A stretch of 64,000 bases of DNA from Casuarina equisetifolia (lineage: Eukaryota > Streptophyta > Magnoliopsida > Fagales > Casuarinaceae), in the NCBI GenBank assembly GCA_028551475.1, contig CM052354.1, positions 6,764,001 to 6,828,000 on the forward strand, given 5' to 3'. The notes below the pieces were generated by a model. That model saw only the letters and a program-made list of their open reading frames with translations. It searched no databases and was not told where the DNA came from. The position numbers and the translations under genes were made by a program. The number at the start of each line of letters is the position of its first letter. Positions within the stretch are counted from its first letter, which is position 1. Shown here piece by piece: positions 22,970 to 34,640 of this stretch.

Positions 22970-24101
22970 TGGAGTAGACTCAAGGAGTTCTTATTCTGCA
23001 TAGAAGGTTTGAACAACATCTAAATGACTATCGGGTGGAGAAGGCATCCAAGCCTCTGGTGTAGTTATGTCAAAAGGAAAATAGCTCCATTGGAACATGG
23101 CCTAATATTTATCAAGTGAGATATATTGTGGGGTCATGACATTTGATGTAAGATCATACTCCATGGTAACACATAGCCTTAAGTCAACATCTGATGTAAT
23201 TGAAATGCCAAACAAATTCTTAGAAATATGATAGTGGGGGAACAGTGATAGGTGTTTGGAAATGTGGGAAATGGGTATTTGAGATTTGTGGTTGCTTTCA
23301 AACACTTCAACAATGTGGTGAATGGAAGGTTAAAGTGAGAACTTGTTAAGTTCCTACCCCTTAAATCCTTGTTGGTCGGTGATTCTTTAGGTGAGAGTGA
23401 CATACTTTTTGGTTATATACAAGAGGTTAATAGGAGGTTATGGAACTCCATTGTGATGTTTTTCCGATTACTAAAAGTAGGGTGAGGAGTACTCACACCT
23501 ACTAGAGAATTTCTATACAAATTACCATAGGCACAACACTTCCTCCCATCAGTGTATGACAAAGAACTCCCAGGTCCACCAAGTTGCCAAGTCTATTTGA
23601 GGTAAACTCGTGACATGGTGAGCGGATTTCACGTCCTACTTCACGAATAAAGTTGATTCTTCAGCCGCAAGTTCACATGTTGGTGGCCCATGAGATTGGT
23701 TTGATGCTGCAGCTATGAGACATTCTTTAGTTCTCCAAGGTAATTAGGTGATAGGTGCTGTTGTTGGTGATTATGTGGAAACAAATAAATCACCTAGATA
23801 AATATATGATTCAATTTATAACTCTTACACATAATTAATTAATTTTATAGTGAATTAGTAAAGACTTTAATCACTTAAAAGAAACAATTATGGAAGCAGC
23901 CCTAACTTTCTTTATGATGTTATTTTCTTTGTTGTTATTTGTAGTTGTTGGAGTTAATTAAAATAATTTTCCATTTCCATGTTTTGTCTTGTTTTATTTC
24001 CATCAAATAAGGTTTGTGATTATGTTATATGTATATTTTATGAATAGCCAGCTTTTCCATGAGTTTATTTATGTTTCCGCTTAGGTGAATTTTTTAGAAT
24101 T
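22970..24101 (-). repeat. Unit block 'GGVV', copy 1
   Basis: The first of three homologous blocks (also 43690-44640 and 51885-52625). In copies 2 and 3 the minus strand encodes VVDLGVLRxTxPGGGVVPT, then SPEESPANKDLRGRNLP and HFNL; this copy is the most decayed (SPKESPTNKDLRGRNL survives). I do not recognise the peptide. The block's left end resembles 33820-33937 (ACAACAT...GGTGGAGA). Its right end (GTAGTTGTTGGAGTTAATTA) leads to the point where the gypsy element was inserted. Confidence 0.55.
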
Positions 24102-24530
24102 TGTTATGGTACTAAAATATTTGAGGTCAATAGTTGGGTTGTAGGATGAAGTTGGGTGAAGTGGAAGGCCTAAAGGAGTAGAAAAGGTAGGTTTGGGGAA
24201 ATATGGGTTGGGCTAGGATTGGGCCTAAGCAAAACTAAAAGGTCAGAGGCAAAAGGGGGGGTATTTTGGAACGGGAGAGAGAAAAAGGAATAGAGTAGGC
24301 AGAAATTCTAGATTCTTCTCTACGAATGCAGAGGATTATGGCAGTATTGGGTTCCCGATCAATGAGCCCTAGATTCTCCTTTTCTCTGAAGCGTAATTCA
24401 TCATTCCTCACTCTAACTATTACCATAAGCTTGTCCTTGGGAAGGGCTCCTCTAGAGGTCTGGTCACCAGAGCACAAGTAGTGGCTGCAGCACCTCTACT
24501 CCTTCCATTTGTGTTGGTACCATCTTTACA
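24102..24530 (+). repeat. Gypsy 5' LTR
   Basis: 429 bp, beginning TGTTATGG and ending ATCTTTACA, two bases before the tRNA-Met primer site. It pairs with the LTR at 29068. Confidence 0.85.
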
Positions 24531-24559
24531 GGTGGTATTAGAGCCTTCCGATCCACACA

Positions 24560-26010
24560 TGGAGGACTGCATCTCACACCTTGAATCTGGCTTCACTAAT
24601 TTCGGCTCCCAATTCAACACTAGTATGGCTCAAGTCACCATGAAGATGCAAGATCTGCGATCCCACCTTGATCTCATGATGTCCCAGCTCTAGCTCATTG
24701 TCTCGCAGCGAGCCGATTTGTCTTTCAGTGGCAATCGTTCTAACAACTTAGGCAACAGCCTCTCTTCCTCCTCTGGTGAAGGTAATCCTCCAAATCCTAA
24801 TTCTCAATTAAACTCTTTGAACCTTGATGGGTCGGGCCTTAATGGGTAAGGCCCCGATAGATTGGGCCTCAATGAGTCGGGCCCCAATGGGTCAAGTCAG
24901 GACTTCAAATCGTGCATCCTAAACCATATAACCCACTTCGATTTTCCCCAATTCCACCATGACGATGACCCATCTTTTTGGATCTTTGTTGCAATTAAGT
25001 TTTTTTAAGTTTCACGGATTATCTAATGCTGAATGAGTCCACATGTTCACGTGGAACATGGCTGGGAATGCTTTTAAATGGCTTTAGTCCTGTAGGGACA
25101 ATCTAGATTAGGTTGGCCATCAGCTTACTTGGGAAAGGTTCAAACAAGACCTGTTAAACCATTATGGGTCTATTAAACCCTGGAATTTTATTCGATCTAT
25201 GATGAGGTTGGACCAAATTGGGTTTGTGGAACAATATTATGAACAATTTCACTAGGCTTTAGCCTCAGCTGGGCCTTTGACAGCTCAACAAATGGTTGAC
25301 TACTTTATAGGCGGGTTAAGAGCTAGGATCTAGGGGGATGTGGATGCCAAACACCCTTTTACCTTAAGTCATGCACTACACTATGACCTAATCTATAAGA
25401 ATCAAGTCTACAGACTACAAGGGCAGTGACCAATCCCTCTAATTGCTCAGTGATGGGGTTTGGAAAACCCTAGTCGTCGTAGGGGTAGGGAGTTAGGACC
25501 CCCGTAGCATTACACGAGGAACAACCCTAGGGCTAATAGATTACAGCCTCAACCTATGGCGCGGAATCCCTTACCAACCTGGAAGTTTATAGCTGTTGAA
25601 TTGGGGGAATGAAGACAGAAGGATTTATGCTTTCATTATAGTGATAGATATGTTTTGGGTCATAAATGTCAAAAAAAGGCTATTTATTTGTGAGGTAGTA
25701 TATCCCGACGAATGGGGAAAGAGTGGAGAAAGGTAAGGGCAAATTGAAGGAGAAGAAGATTTTATAGACTATGTGGATAATGAAAACGCAATGGAGATCT
25801 CCACCATGGCTCTTTATGGCATAGGGGTATAAAAACCTTAAACAATGAAGGTAGAAGGATAAGTGAAAGTGAAGCTAAATGGGGTTAGAATGAGTTTGGA
25901 TTTATATGTGTTACCCCTAGTGGCAGTTGAGGTAGTCTTGGGGGTGCAATGGCTAGAGACCTTCAGGGACATTACTTGGAATTTTTTAAAGCACTGAATG
26001 GAGTTTGAGA
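24560..26010 (+). pseudogene. Gypsy gag-protease region, decayed
   Basis: The plus strand shows a gag-like start (MEDCISHLESGFTNFGSQF near 24559), a damaged zinc knuckle CFHYSDRYVLGHKC (about 25630-25670; the second cysteine of the CCHC is Tyr) and the end of an aspartic protease VLGVQWLETFRDITWNF (about 25935-25985). Stops are frequent between these pieces. Gag packages the RNA; protease cuts the polyprotein. Neither can be made here. Confidence 0.65.
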
Positions 26011-26210
26011 TGGATAGTATAAGGGCAATCCTTAAAAGGTGGTGATTAAAACCCTCTCAATTGATTGAGGGCTTTCAGGTTAACTGAGAAGTGACAAAAA
26101 GAAGGTAGATGTTGGTACTATAGTTGGTGAATAATGGAAATCAAAAGCAGATCAACAAGGTGGGAGTGATAGGAGTCCAGCCTAATCAATACCAACAAAT
26201 GGAATAGTTA

Positions 26211-27530
26211 TTGATGAATTTTAAGGATCTTTTTCAAGCCCCAAAAGGGCTGCCACCACCAAAAAGCCATGATCATCGCATCATATTGAAAGAGGATGGA
26301 AAACCCATATCAGTCATACCATATAGGTACCTCTATATCCAAAAGGGAGAAATTGAGAAGTTGGTGAAGGAGTTATTGGATGAGGGAGTTATTAGACCGA
26401 GTAAGAGCCCATTTTCTTCATCAATACTTTTGGTTAAGAAGGTTGATGGTTCTTGAAGGCTTTATGTGAATTATAGAAAGCTCAACAAGCAAACCGTTAA
26501 AGATAAATTCCCCATTCCAACCATAAATGAATTACTAGATGAATTGAATGGAGCAAGGTACTTCTCCAAGTTGGACTTGAAATTAGGATACTATCAAGTT
26601 CGAATGAGGGAAGAGGATATCGAGAAGATAACCTTCCGAACTCACCATGATCACTATGAGTTCCTAGTAATGCTATTCAGAGTGACTAATGGACCCTCCA
26701 TGTTTCAATCTCTCATGAATGTAGTTTTTCAAGAACAATTGAAAAAGATGATTTTTTTTTTATGACATCTTAGTTTACAACATGACTTGGAAGGAGCATC
26801 TGCAACATGTCCAAGAAGTCTTGGAAGTATTGAAGGAGAACCGTTTGTATGTGAAGCTGCCCAAGTGTGAATTTAGGAGAACTGAGTTGAAATTCCTTGG
26901 CCATGTAGTTTATGAGAAAGGGGTAGTAATGGACCCTAGCAAGATTGAGGCTATTATGCAATGGCCTTTGCCTAAGTTAGTGAAAGCATTGTGAGGATTT
27001 CTTGGGATAACAGGGTATTATTGGCAGTTCATTGAAGGGCATGGGAAGATCACAACACCTCTCACAGATCTGTTGAAAACAAATGCATTTAAGTGGGAAA
27101 AGCGGGCACAACAAGCCTTTGACCAACTAAAATCAGTGATGACTAAAGCCTCGGTGTTACAATTGCCAAATTTCACTCAACCCTTTGTTTTGGAATGTGA
27201 TGCCTCAAGAAAGGGAGTTGGGGCAATTTTATCCCAAGGAAAAAGACCCATTGCATATTTTAGTAAGACACTCCATTGGAACCATTTAAGGTTATCCATG
27301 TATGAATGGGAGATGCTAGCCATCATTATGGCTGTGCAGAAATGGAGGCATTACTTATTAGGCAATCAATTTATTATCTGAACGGATTAGAGAAGCCTTC
27401 AATTTTTACAAGATCAGAAAATAGTAACTCCTGCATAGTAGAAATGGTTATTGAAGTTGTTGGTGTATGATTTTGTGGTACAATACAAGGCTGGTAGGGA
27501 TAATGTAGTAGTTGACGGCCTTTCACGCCT
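26211..27530 (+). pseudogene. Gypsy reverse transcriptase/RNase H, decayed
   Basis: Consecutive plus-strand frames carry gypsy signatures: VIPYRYLYIQKGEIEKLV, LYVNYRKLNKQTVKDKFPIP, YFSKLDLKLGYYQVRM, the catalytic-box remnant YDILVYN (normally YxDDILVYS) near 26764, LPKCEFRRTELKFLGHVV, and RNase H FVLECDASRKGVGAILSQ followed by KRPIAYFSKTL. In-frame stops at about 26454, 26992 and 27379 and the lost DD pair make it inactive. Confidence 0.85.
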
Positions 27531-27636
27531 GAACAGGGAAGATGAGATAGAAGGGGAGATCACCGATGCTGGTAGTTATCCTGCAATGACCACCCCATAC
27601 CCCCAATGGCTGTAATCAATCAAAGAGGAGATCCAG

Positions 27637-28620
27637 ATGAACTCGAAGACACAAGAGATAGTGAGAAATGTGATTAGCGAAGAAGCAGTTAGACCATGGA
27701 ATTATAAAAAGGGAGTTCTCACCTTCAAAGAAAAGGTGTACCTCCTATCGGATTCCATTCTCATTCAATTGATAATGAAGGATATGTATGAGAGTGTGCA
27801 TGAAGGGATAGAAAAGACTTTAAGGAGGGTAAAAATAGCATTTTATTGGAAAGGAATGAAGGGTCACGTGGAACAGGTAGTTAAAGAGTGTGTGATTTGT
27901 TAGAAAAGTAAAAATAAGAATGCTAAACCCACCGGTTTGTTGCAGCCATTACCCATACCTAAGCACATTTGGGAGGACATTGGCATGGATTTTGTGGAAG
28001 GGTTGCCTCAATTGCAAGGGAAATCAGTAATATTGGTCGTGCTGGACAAATTATCTAAATTTGGGCACTTTATTCCATTAGCTCATCCATATATAGCGGT
28101 TTTCAGTGGCCCAAGCCTTCTTTGATAATATCTTTAAGCTTTATGGGATGCCACGGACTATAGTGTGTGATAGAGAACCATTGTTCACAAGCAGATTTTG
28201 GAGGGAATTATTCAAATTACAAAATACAAGTTTCAATTTTTCATCTTCATTTCACCCTTAAACAGACAACCAAACAAAGATTGTAAACAAATCTCTTGAG
28301 ATGTATTTGAGATGTTTTATGGGAGAACAACCCAAGGAATGGGTTAAGTGGTTACCTTGGTGCAGTATTGTTATAATACTAGCTAGCACAGTTCGCTACT
28401 ACACACCCTATACAAGGTGGTCTTTGGGAGGAGCCCCCCTTCATTGTTAACCTATGTAAAGGGGTTTGCGCAGGTGGCCTCTGTAGAACAAATTTTGGAG
28501 GAAAGGGACGCAGTACTGGAAGTAATTAAAAGAAATCTACATGCAGTGCAAGATAGGATGAAACAAGTCTATGATCAAAGGAAGAGAGAGGCTGAATACT
28601 AGGAGGATGATTAGGTGTTA
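27637..28620 (+). pseudogene. Gypsy integrase, decayed
   Basis: The zinc-binding end is represented by VHEGIEKTLRRVKIAFYWKG and VVKECVIC. The core follows: [20 protein letters not shown], then a shift near 28120, YGMPRTIVCDREPLFTS in another frame, and a poorly preserved third acidic region. The part from 28417 carries the usual post-core phrase. Frameshifts and stops disable it. Confidence 0.8.
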
Positions 28621-28704
28621 GTGAAATTTCCCCTATACCGATAGCTTTCATTGGCATAATGAAGGAATCAAAAACTCAAACCCAAGTTTCAGGGCCTTTA
28701 CAGA

Positions 28705-29031
28705 GTGATACAAAGATTGGGAAAGGTGGTGTATGAACTAGACCTACCTATAAATTCAAGGATCCACCCCATGTTCCACGTCTCCAGATTAAGGAATTTC
28801 AAAGTAGATCCTGAAGCCTCACAACATGATCACCCTGACCACTTCCAAGATGTACTTGACGAGTTTGTAGAGGAAGGCAACCCACAAATGGTACTAGAAA
28901 GGAGAAAAAAAAGAGGGGGACGAACAGAGTTGTTAGTTCATTGGAAAGGAAAGGCTCCTACAGATGCTACGTGGATGGAAGAACAAGAGTTCTCAATAAA
29001 ATACCCGAAGTTCCCTATGCCGATCCTTTAG
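28705..29031 (+). pseudogene. Gypsy integrase C-terminus with chromodomain
   Basis: A 108-residue open frame: KVVYELDLPINSRIHPMFHVSRLR, the usual C-terminal integrase phrase, followed by a chromodomain (about 28888-28995: VLERRKKRGGRTELLVHWKG, then ATWMEEQEF). The aromatic and acidic residues expected of retroelement chromodomains are visible. This places the element among chromoviruses, whose chromodomain steers insertion to modified chromatin. Confidence 0.8.
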
Positions 29032-29067
29032 CCTTAAGGATAAGGCTAAGCTTAAAGAAGGGGGAAT

Positions 29068-29486
29068 TGTTATGGTGCTAAAATATTTGGGGTCAATAGT
29101 TAGGTTACAGGATGAAGTTAGGTGAAGTGAAGGGCCGAGAGGAGTAGAAGAGGTGGGTTTAGGGAAATTGGGTTGGGCCAGGATTGGGCCTAAGCAGAAT
29201 TGGAAGGTCAAAGGCGAAAGGCGGTCGTATTTTGGAACGGGAGAGAGAAGGGAATAAATCAGGCAGCTAGATTCTTCTCTGCGGGTGCAGAAGGTCGTGG
29301 CGGTATTGCGTTCCCAATCAATGAGCCTTAGATTCTCCTCTTATCTGAAGCATAATTCACCATTCCCCACTCCAACCATTATTGCAAGACTGTCCCTAGC
29401 AAGGGCTCCTCTAGAGGTCCGGTCACCAAAGCACAAGTAGTGGCTATAGCACCTCCACTCCTTCCGTTTATGCAGGTACCATCTTT
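29068..29486 (+). repeat. Gypsy 3' LTR
   Basis: Starts TGTTATGGTGC after a purine tract. The right limit is uncertain. The left LTR ends GGTACCATCTTTACA; here GGTACCATCTTTGG runs into host sequence that, at the empty site in unit C (44635-44660), also reads ATACCATCTTTG. Confidence 0.75.
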
Positions 29487-29770
29487 GGTTTATGAAAAGT
29501 GTTACTATGACTGAATGGGTAGCCCTACTTGCCATACAAAGGAGGAGATGGATACAAACTGAAATAAAATTCTTCGTATTCCAATGAATGAAGAGGAGAA
29601 AGAGGATCTACAGGAATCACGAAACCCAATGGTTGTGCAAACAAGCAAGAACGCTAGTACAATATTTAAATAAATGAGTTCTCTAAAACATCAAGCTATA
29701 CAAATGGTCATTTTTACACTTTTAAGTTAAAGTAATCTTAATCAAATTAAAAAACTCAATGTTAAACCTA

Positions 29771-30345
29771 AAAATTAGTTGAGGAGCTAAGATGATATTT
29801 TTTTTTGTTTTTAAATATTATAAAGAATCATACATAAAATGGCTATATTTTTAATTCAAATCCACAAAAATTTGAAAATCGACTCATATAATAATACTTA
29901 GGGCAGTTCTTGATCAAGTGATTCATAGGTAATATTGAAATTATTATTGCAACTACCTAAATTTAGATTTTTTGTTCATTTGAAGTGACTATCAGTTTGT
30001 GTTATTTCTTAGAGAAAAAAAAATCATTGATTTAGTGAAGCATTTACTAAATTACTCCTTAAAAATTAGTTGATGAGTTGAGATGATTTTTTTTTAAAAT
30101 ATTATCCAATAACCATCCATAAAAGGCTATATTTTTAATTCAAATCTACAAAAATTTGAAAATAGACTCATATAATAATACTTAGGGCAATTATTGATTA
30201 AGTGATTCATAGGTAATATTGAAATTGTTATTGTAACAACTTGGATTTAGATTCTTTGTTCATTTGGAGTGATTATCAATTCTTGCTATTTCCTAGAAAA
30301 AAGAAAATCATTAATTTAGTGACGCATTTACTATAGGTTAAATAT
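29771..30345. repeat. Tandem duplication of a ~290-bp AT-rich module (unit B)
   Basis: Both copies start AAAAATTAGTTGA and contain TTCAAATCYACAAAAATTTG, GATTCATAGGTAATATTGAAA and TTTAGTGAAGCATTTACTA (the second copy has one change there). Unit A has one copy (11923-12200); unit C has two (44960-45187, shortened, and 45192-45475). Confidence 0.85.
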
Positions 30346-31002
30346 TAATATCTATTTTAATTCTAGGATTTAGTTGTGATGCATTTTCTTTTGGTTTGGA
30401 TTGACCCATTGTGTCCTCATGTCTCCTAGACTCATTTAGCTCCATGAGCTTTGTTATCTTATAGCTCTAGTTTTAAAAGCCCTAACTTGCTAATTTAAAA
30501 ATTGTATTCCTATAAAAAGTTGAATTAAGAGTAAATGGGTGATTTTTTTACATATATATGATTCCTAAGCTAGATTTACGTTATGTGAAACTTTTCATTG
30601 CATTGTTTTTATCCTGTCTCCTCATCGTCAATGTAAATTGCAGGTTTCGTATATAGATTTTTTTTTTAACCTAATTTCTAAAAAAATATTTGAAACTTCA
30701 TTCATACTAAAAAAGTAACTCAAAAAATGTCCCATCAGCATTTAAGGGGACATGCTTGATTCAATCCTGAAAAAGAGCAAAATATCTTGGATACCGCACT
30801 AAAAGACATGATTGGCTAAAACCTCTCGCTGATCAAATTGGTGAATTCAAACTATTAAAATAGAATGGAAACACCTGCGAAGCAGTACAAAGGAACTCAA
30901 ACAATAATCGAATAGATTAGACCCAAATGAATGCAAACAAATGTCCACAGAAGGAGAAAGGAAAGTGACAACAAATGAATGAATACATACACAATTACTT
31001 CT

Positions 31003-31735
31003 CTAGAACTTGGACTTGATGGAATCCACTACGTTCTTATCCACCTGGAAAGCCTTCACAAGAATGTCACTAGCAATAGTTGGTGTAGACCCAAACACTG
31101 CATTCGCAATGGAGATGACTCCAGGGTTTTGACTGCTCAGAGCTGCAATGACAATAGCGTTACCATACCCTACATTTCTCTGGTAGTGGATGAGACCGAT
31201 GGGAAATACAAATACATCACCCTTCTGTAGCACCTTCGTGATGTGTCTGTTTCCAGGGTTGGATGCGACAAAACCGACTTCTAGACTACCTTCCAGGACT
31301 ACTAAGATTTCGGTGGCTCGAGGGTGCGTGTGGGGAGGGTTGATACCCCAAGGTTCGTAATCGATGCGCGCAATGGAGATGCCAAGAGTGTTGAGTCCTG
31401 CTACCTGGGCTGCGTTCACTGGTGTCACCTTGGATCCAAGCTGGTTCGACGTGTTGCCTGCTATGTGAAGTCCACTGAAGAAGAAGTCATTGGCTTCAAC
31501 CAGCTTTGGATCCTTGCAGACCAGACCATTCACTAGGACTGCCATACATAATAAAGCGTCATGTAAAACAAAGGAATCCAAATAGTAAGAAAAAAAGAAA
31601 CATGCTTCAGTTTCACTTATTACCTGTACTTGTCTTGTCTGCAACACAGAAATCTTGAAGTGGGCTGTTATCGGATGCCGAGGTGACAGTAAAAGAGAGA
31701 GATAAAAGTCCTATGAAGAAAGCAGGATCAGCCAT
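31003..31735 (-). CDS. Germin-like protein, copy B (the only intact copy)
   Basis: Exon 1 31735-31624 (112 nt) and exon 2 31538-31003, with an 85-bp GT-AG intron splitting a valine codon, give 215 residues; most plant germin-like proteins are 205-225. The N-terminus [20 protein letters not shown] is a signal peptide. The mature part keeps the two cysteines of the conserved N-terminal disulfide (SPLQDFC, LVC45). Cupin box 1 is [13 protein letters not shown] and box 2 is [17 protein letters not shown], giving metal ligands H107, H109, E114 and H155. A glycosylation site NTS lies at 66-68. Family members are secreted hexameric manganese proteins of the cell wall, some with superoxide dismutase or oxalate oxidase activity; which applies here cannot be told. 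A TATA box lies 78-88 bp upstream. Compared with A and C, residue 3 is Asp instead of Val. Copies A and C are frameshifted, so any expression from this family in the window must come from here. Confidence 0.93.
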
Positions 31736-31812
31736 TTCAAAGCAAAATGTTCAAGAAGCTTAAAGTTGATGAGAGTGGAAGTTTGGTTGTGGGTGAAGGA
31801 CGGATACAACTT

Positions 31813-31823
31813 CCTATATATAT
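31813..31823 (-). promoter_or_regulatory. TATA box of germin-like copy B
   Basis: Minus strand ATATATATAGG, 78-88 bp before the start codon. In copies A and C the same position reads TATATAAAG, so the active copy has a slightly altered TATA element. Confidence 0.6.
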
Positions 31824-32310
31824 GGAGAGGTTTTGACGAAGCAACACCCTGCACCAAGTAAGTTTGCCGTCCCTGCACAGGACGGGTTTAATGGTTCTGC
31901 TGACTACGTCTTTAAAACTGCGAAGGGAAGTTGGAAATTGGCTCCACCATACGTAAGCGCGTTTCTGTTTTTTTGCCGGCCTCAATGATGTGAAGGTAGG
32001 AATTTAACGATGTGTAGAAGATGGAGCTTGTCTTGCTTTCTGAGAAATATTTGAAAAAGGAATCGTGTACCCGGCCATTGTGCATTGATTTTATTTTATT
32101 TTGCTTTGTTCTGACAATTGTCAAGACATCAAGTAATGAAACTAGGTTTCTTCATAGTGTCCAATTTTTGGGATGTTACCAATTTGGTGGTAGAACTCTT
32201 GGAAATTTGTTGTTGTTGTTTTTTTTTTTTCTTTTTCCAAAAAACATTTGTTGGAGGTGCCTTATGTTGAACAATCAAACCATAAATGCAACCATATTTA
32301 ATCAAATACC

Positions 32311-32671
32311 TTAGAAGTGGAATGAATCACAACAGCAAGGAATTGTTCTTAAGTCTGACAAGAAATGATTAATTACAAGCATCAAAAACAGGGTAAAGAA
32401 GGACTGCAGAATCACATAACCCAAAAGCACACCGTCTATTGGAAGACAAAGTCTTAGAAGCCACAAAACAAACACACATAACATTATAAAGAAAAACCAA
32501 GACATGCCCCTCAAACGTTTTTTTATAAATTTTCGACAAAATCTTCAATTCGGCAACAACTCTTCCTAGTTCCAAGAAAGAAAAAAGAGTTTCCATATTT
32601 TTCTTTTACAAGCAAGACAAGTCAAAGGTAAAGTTACCGAAGTGGAGATAAAAATGCTTTACATTCCAACA
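32311..32671 (-). mobile_element. LTR-like block in germin unit B
   Basis: Counterpart of 14185-14544. The minus strand starts TGTTGGAATGTAAAGC after a purine-rich ATGGGATGGAGA. The block contains a hydrophobic minus-strand frame (GMSWFFFIMLCVFVLWLLR) that is also open in A but broken in C. Confidence 0.4.
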
Positions 32672-33539
32672 TCTCCATCCCATAAGTGCACAATGACTTC
32701 CATTATTCAAAACACCATGTACTTACGGAACAGAAGTTAGAAGTTATGTTAGGAGTGATGAAGTTCTTGGAAATATCAGATCAGAGACTTTTGTTCCATA
32801 GTAAGCTTTCCCGTTAGCAAGGACCCCACAGAACAGAATTGAACTGGAGATGTAATTGGTCAGACACATTGGTTATTTGCTTTTAGTCACATGAAGATAA
32901 AGTAGTTGGTGGAGATATTTGTAAATGGAGTAGGAATCAAGTCTCTGTTTTGTTTAAGGTCTTGAGCTTTTCTCTTGTGTTCTGGTTTTTAGTCACTATA
33001 AAAGTTCTAAGCAGTCAATGAAAACGAAATGAACCATTTGGTTTAAGATGCTTTGTTTGATATATACTGCTTTTCCAATCTTTGTTTTCAATCACTCTAT
33101 TTCACCTAGTTTCTATAACTGACCAAAATGAATCACGAACTAAAAACACTAGTCCTCTAGCAACTCATAATGGTTTACAACATTATTATGCAGATGAACT
33201 CAAGTGTCTCAACAAGATGCAAACAGTAATCCAATGAAAATGTGTTAGGTTACTAGAAGTAAGGTATTATGCGTCAATAAGTCCAAGGAAAGCAAGCCCT
33301 TCTTACATGTTGGGAGTTAAAAATTTTAGGCATCTTCTTTGGAAAGAACAACTATGTGTGGAATGATCCTCCAAATTTCACATAGTTTGCTTGTTTGAAT
33401 TCACCTCTTTAATTTCATTTTTCTGGTATACTATTTTTTTAACCAGAACATCTTGCTTAGAATAAATCTCATCTATTCTACTTTTCGAGCATTTTTAAGC
33501 AGGCCTAGAATATTCTTCTCCTGCATAAAAGTTTCTTTC

Positions 33540-33908
33540 TAGAGACCACCTTCATAATTAAACCCATTTTGAAATTTATCAATAGCCAAATCCATTGCTT
33601 GTGCCGAATATAAAGGAAAATCTTCATCCATTCCAAAAAGATAATCTCTCAATTCTAAATCAGGGTGTTGAAGTTGAAGTGCCAAGAGACAAAGTCTTCT
33701 CTTTCACTTGAACATATGGTTGTAACGTATGTGGCAGTGATTCAGGAAACACATCAAAGCTTGAATCAATCAGTTCATGAGTCTGAGTAGAGCTAAATTG
33801 CACGATTGGTTCCCTAAGCACCCTTTTGTTGCCTGAAAAGCTCCCTCTTGCCCTACATAAAAAGACTGAACAACATTGAGATGATCTTCTGGTGGAGAGG
33901 GGAGCCAT
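33540..33908 (-). pseudogene. Fragment of the unassigned DFPLYSAQAMDLAID protein, unit B
   Basis: The minus strand opens at 33908 with MAPLSTRRSSQCCSVFLCRA, continues through LIDSSFDVFPESLPHTLQP and YVQVKEKTLSLGTSTSTP, shifts frame near 33660, then reads DLELRDYLFGMDEDFPLYSA, QAMDLAIDKFQNGFNYE. This is the best view of the protein's N-terminal part. It resembles 41159-41620 (VKEEPVSPTTFLN...FFSAQAIDLAND). No domain is recognised; the composition is acidic. The frame break makes it a relic. Confidence 0.5.
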
Positions 33909-33936
33909 GGCATGATAATTATCTAGCGGGAGATAT

Positions 33937-34640
33937 TGTTAGCTTATTTTATAAGCTCATGTAATGTGGGCTTTATCAATTAGCATAAACTAATTCTCTT
34001 ATAAAGGTGTATTAATGTAATTAATATTGGTCTAGTTATTCAAACAAATTTTAACCTTGATTGCGAATATGATGTTACCTAGTGTTGGCCTAGTGCACCT
34101 TATGTAACTATGATGAGTCAGGACTATTTGGTTAGCACGTTTTTTGTTATATCAGCTAAGTCCCCCCTCTAACTCATAATATGTACATTAAGATCCGTAT
34201 ATGGAATTAGGCTTATGGTAAGGGCATAATGGTCATTTCACAATGATCAGTTATTTTTTCTATTTAATGAAACGGAATCACACTTATTTAAATGACTTGC
34301 ATCCATTCGTTAAGTAGACACCCTTTCACTATTTTCTCTCTACCATTAAGTGTTTCTGAAATTGATTCCATTGCAAATTTTCCTACTTCTCATTGGCTAG
34401 CATCACTAAGTAATAGAGGATAAAATCTTTCCAAGATCATACTAAAAATGTAGCCACTCTCAAATACACTATTCTCATTTTATTTTTTATATTTATAACC
34501 TATTTTCAATCTATAATTGATGTTAGATTCTAGCATATAGTCTCATTTGAGACGATTATTTTCCAATAAATATCTCTTCAAATGTAACATCATCATCTAC
34601 AGTAATACATAATCCTGTTTTCTTCAGAGGTGGCAGTAAC
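33937..34640. other. Segment present in unit B, absent from unit C
   Basis: Unit C goes almost directly from its copy of 33830-33860 to its copy of 34650-34745, while unit B has about 0.7 kb in between. It begins TGTTAGC with a perfect 7-bp-arm hairpin (AGCTTAT-TTT-ATAAGCT, at 33940-33956). A solo LTR or other insertion is possible, but no terminal CA or target duplication was confirmed. No coding sequence. Confidence 0.35.

Larger units (their letters stand above)
24102..29486 (+). mobile_element. Ty3-gypsy chromovirus, degenerate
   Basis: LTRs are at 24102-24530 and 29068 to about 29474-29486. Both start TGTTATGGT and share long text, including TTTTGGAACGGGAGAGAGA and GGGCTCCTCTAGAGGTC, but differ at many sites, so the insertion is old. 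The primer site TGGTATTAGAGCC (24533-24545) matches initiator tRNA-Met. The polypurine run AAAGAAGGGGGAA precedes the right LTR. The interior carries gag, protease, reverse transcriptase, RNase H, integrase and a C-terminal chromodomain in gypsy order, all broken by stops. The element split germin unit B between the 'GGVV' block and the AT-rich flank. Confidence 0.9.
29640..33930. repeat. Germin-like segmental duplication, unit B
   Basis: Colinear with units A and C around the germin-like gene. It starts at GCTAGTACAATATTTAAATAAATG and ends near 33930 in the unassigned minus-strand peptide. With C it shares the doubled AT-rich module (29771-30059 and 30061-30345), so B and C are sisters relative to A. 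The unit was stretched by the gypsy element on its left. Confidence 0.85.

Noticed and set aside
32311..32514. Hydrophobic 67-codon minus-strand frame upstream of germin copy B (also in A)
   Set aside because: It lies in the LTR-like block, and the frame is broken in unit C; conservation between A and B is explained by the recent duplication.
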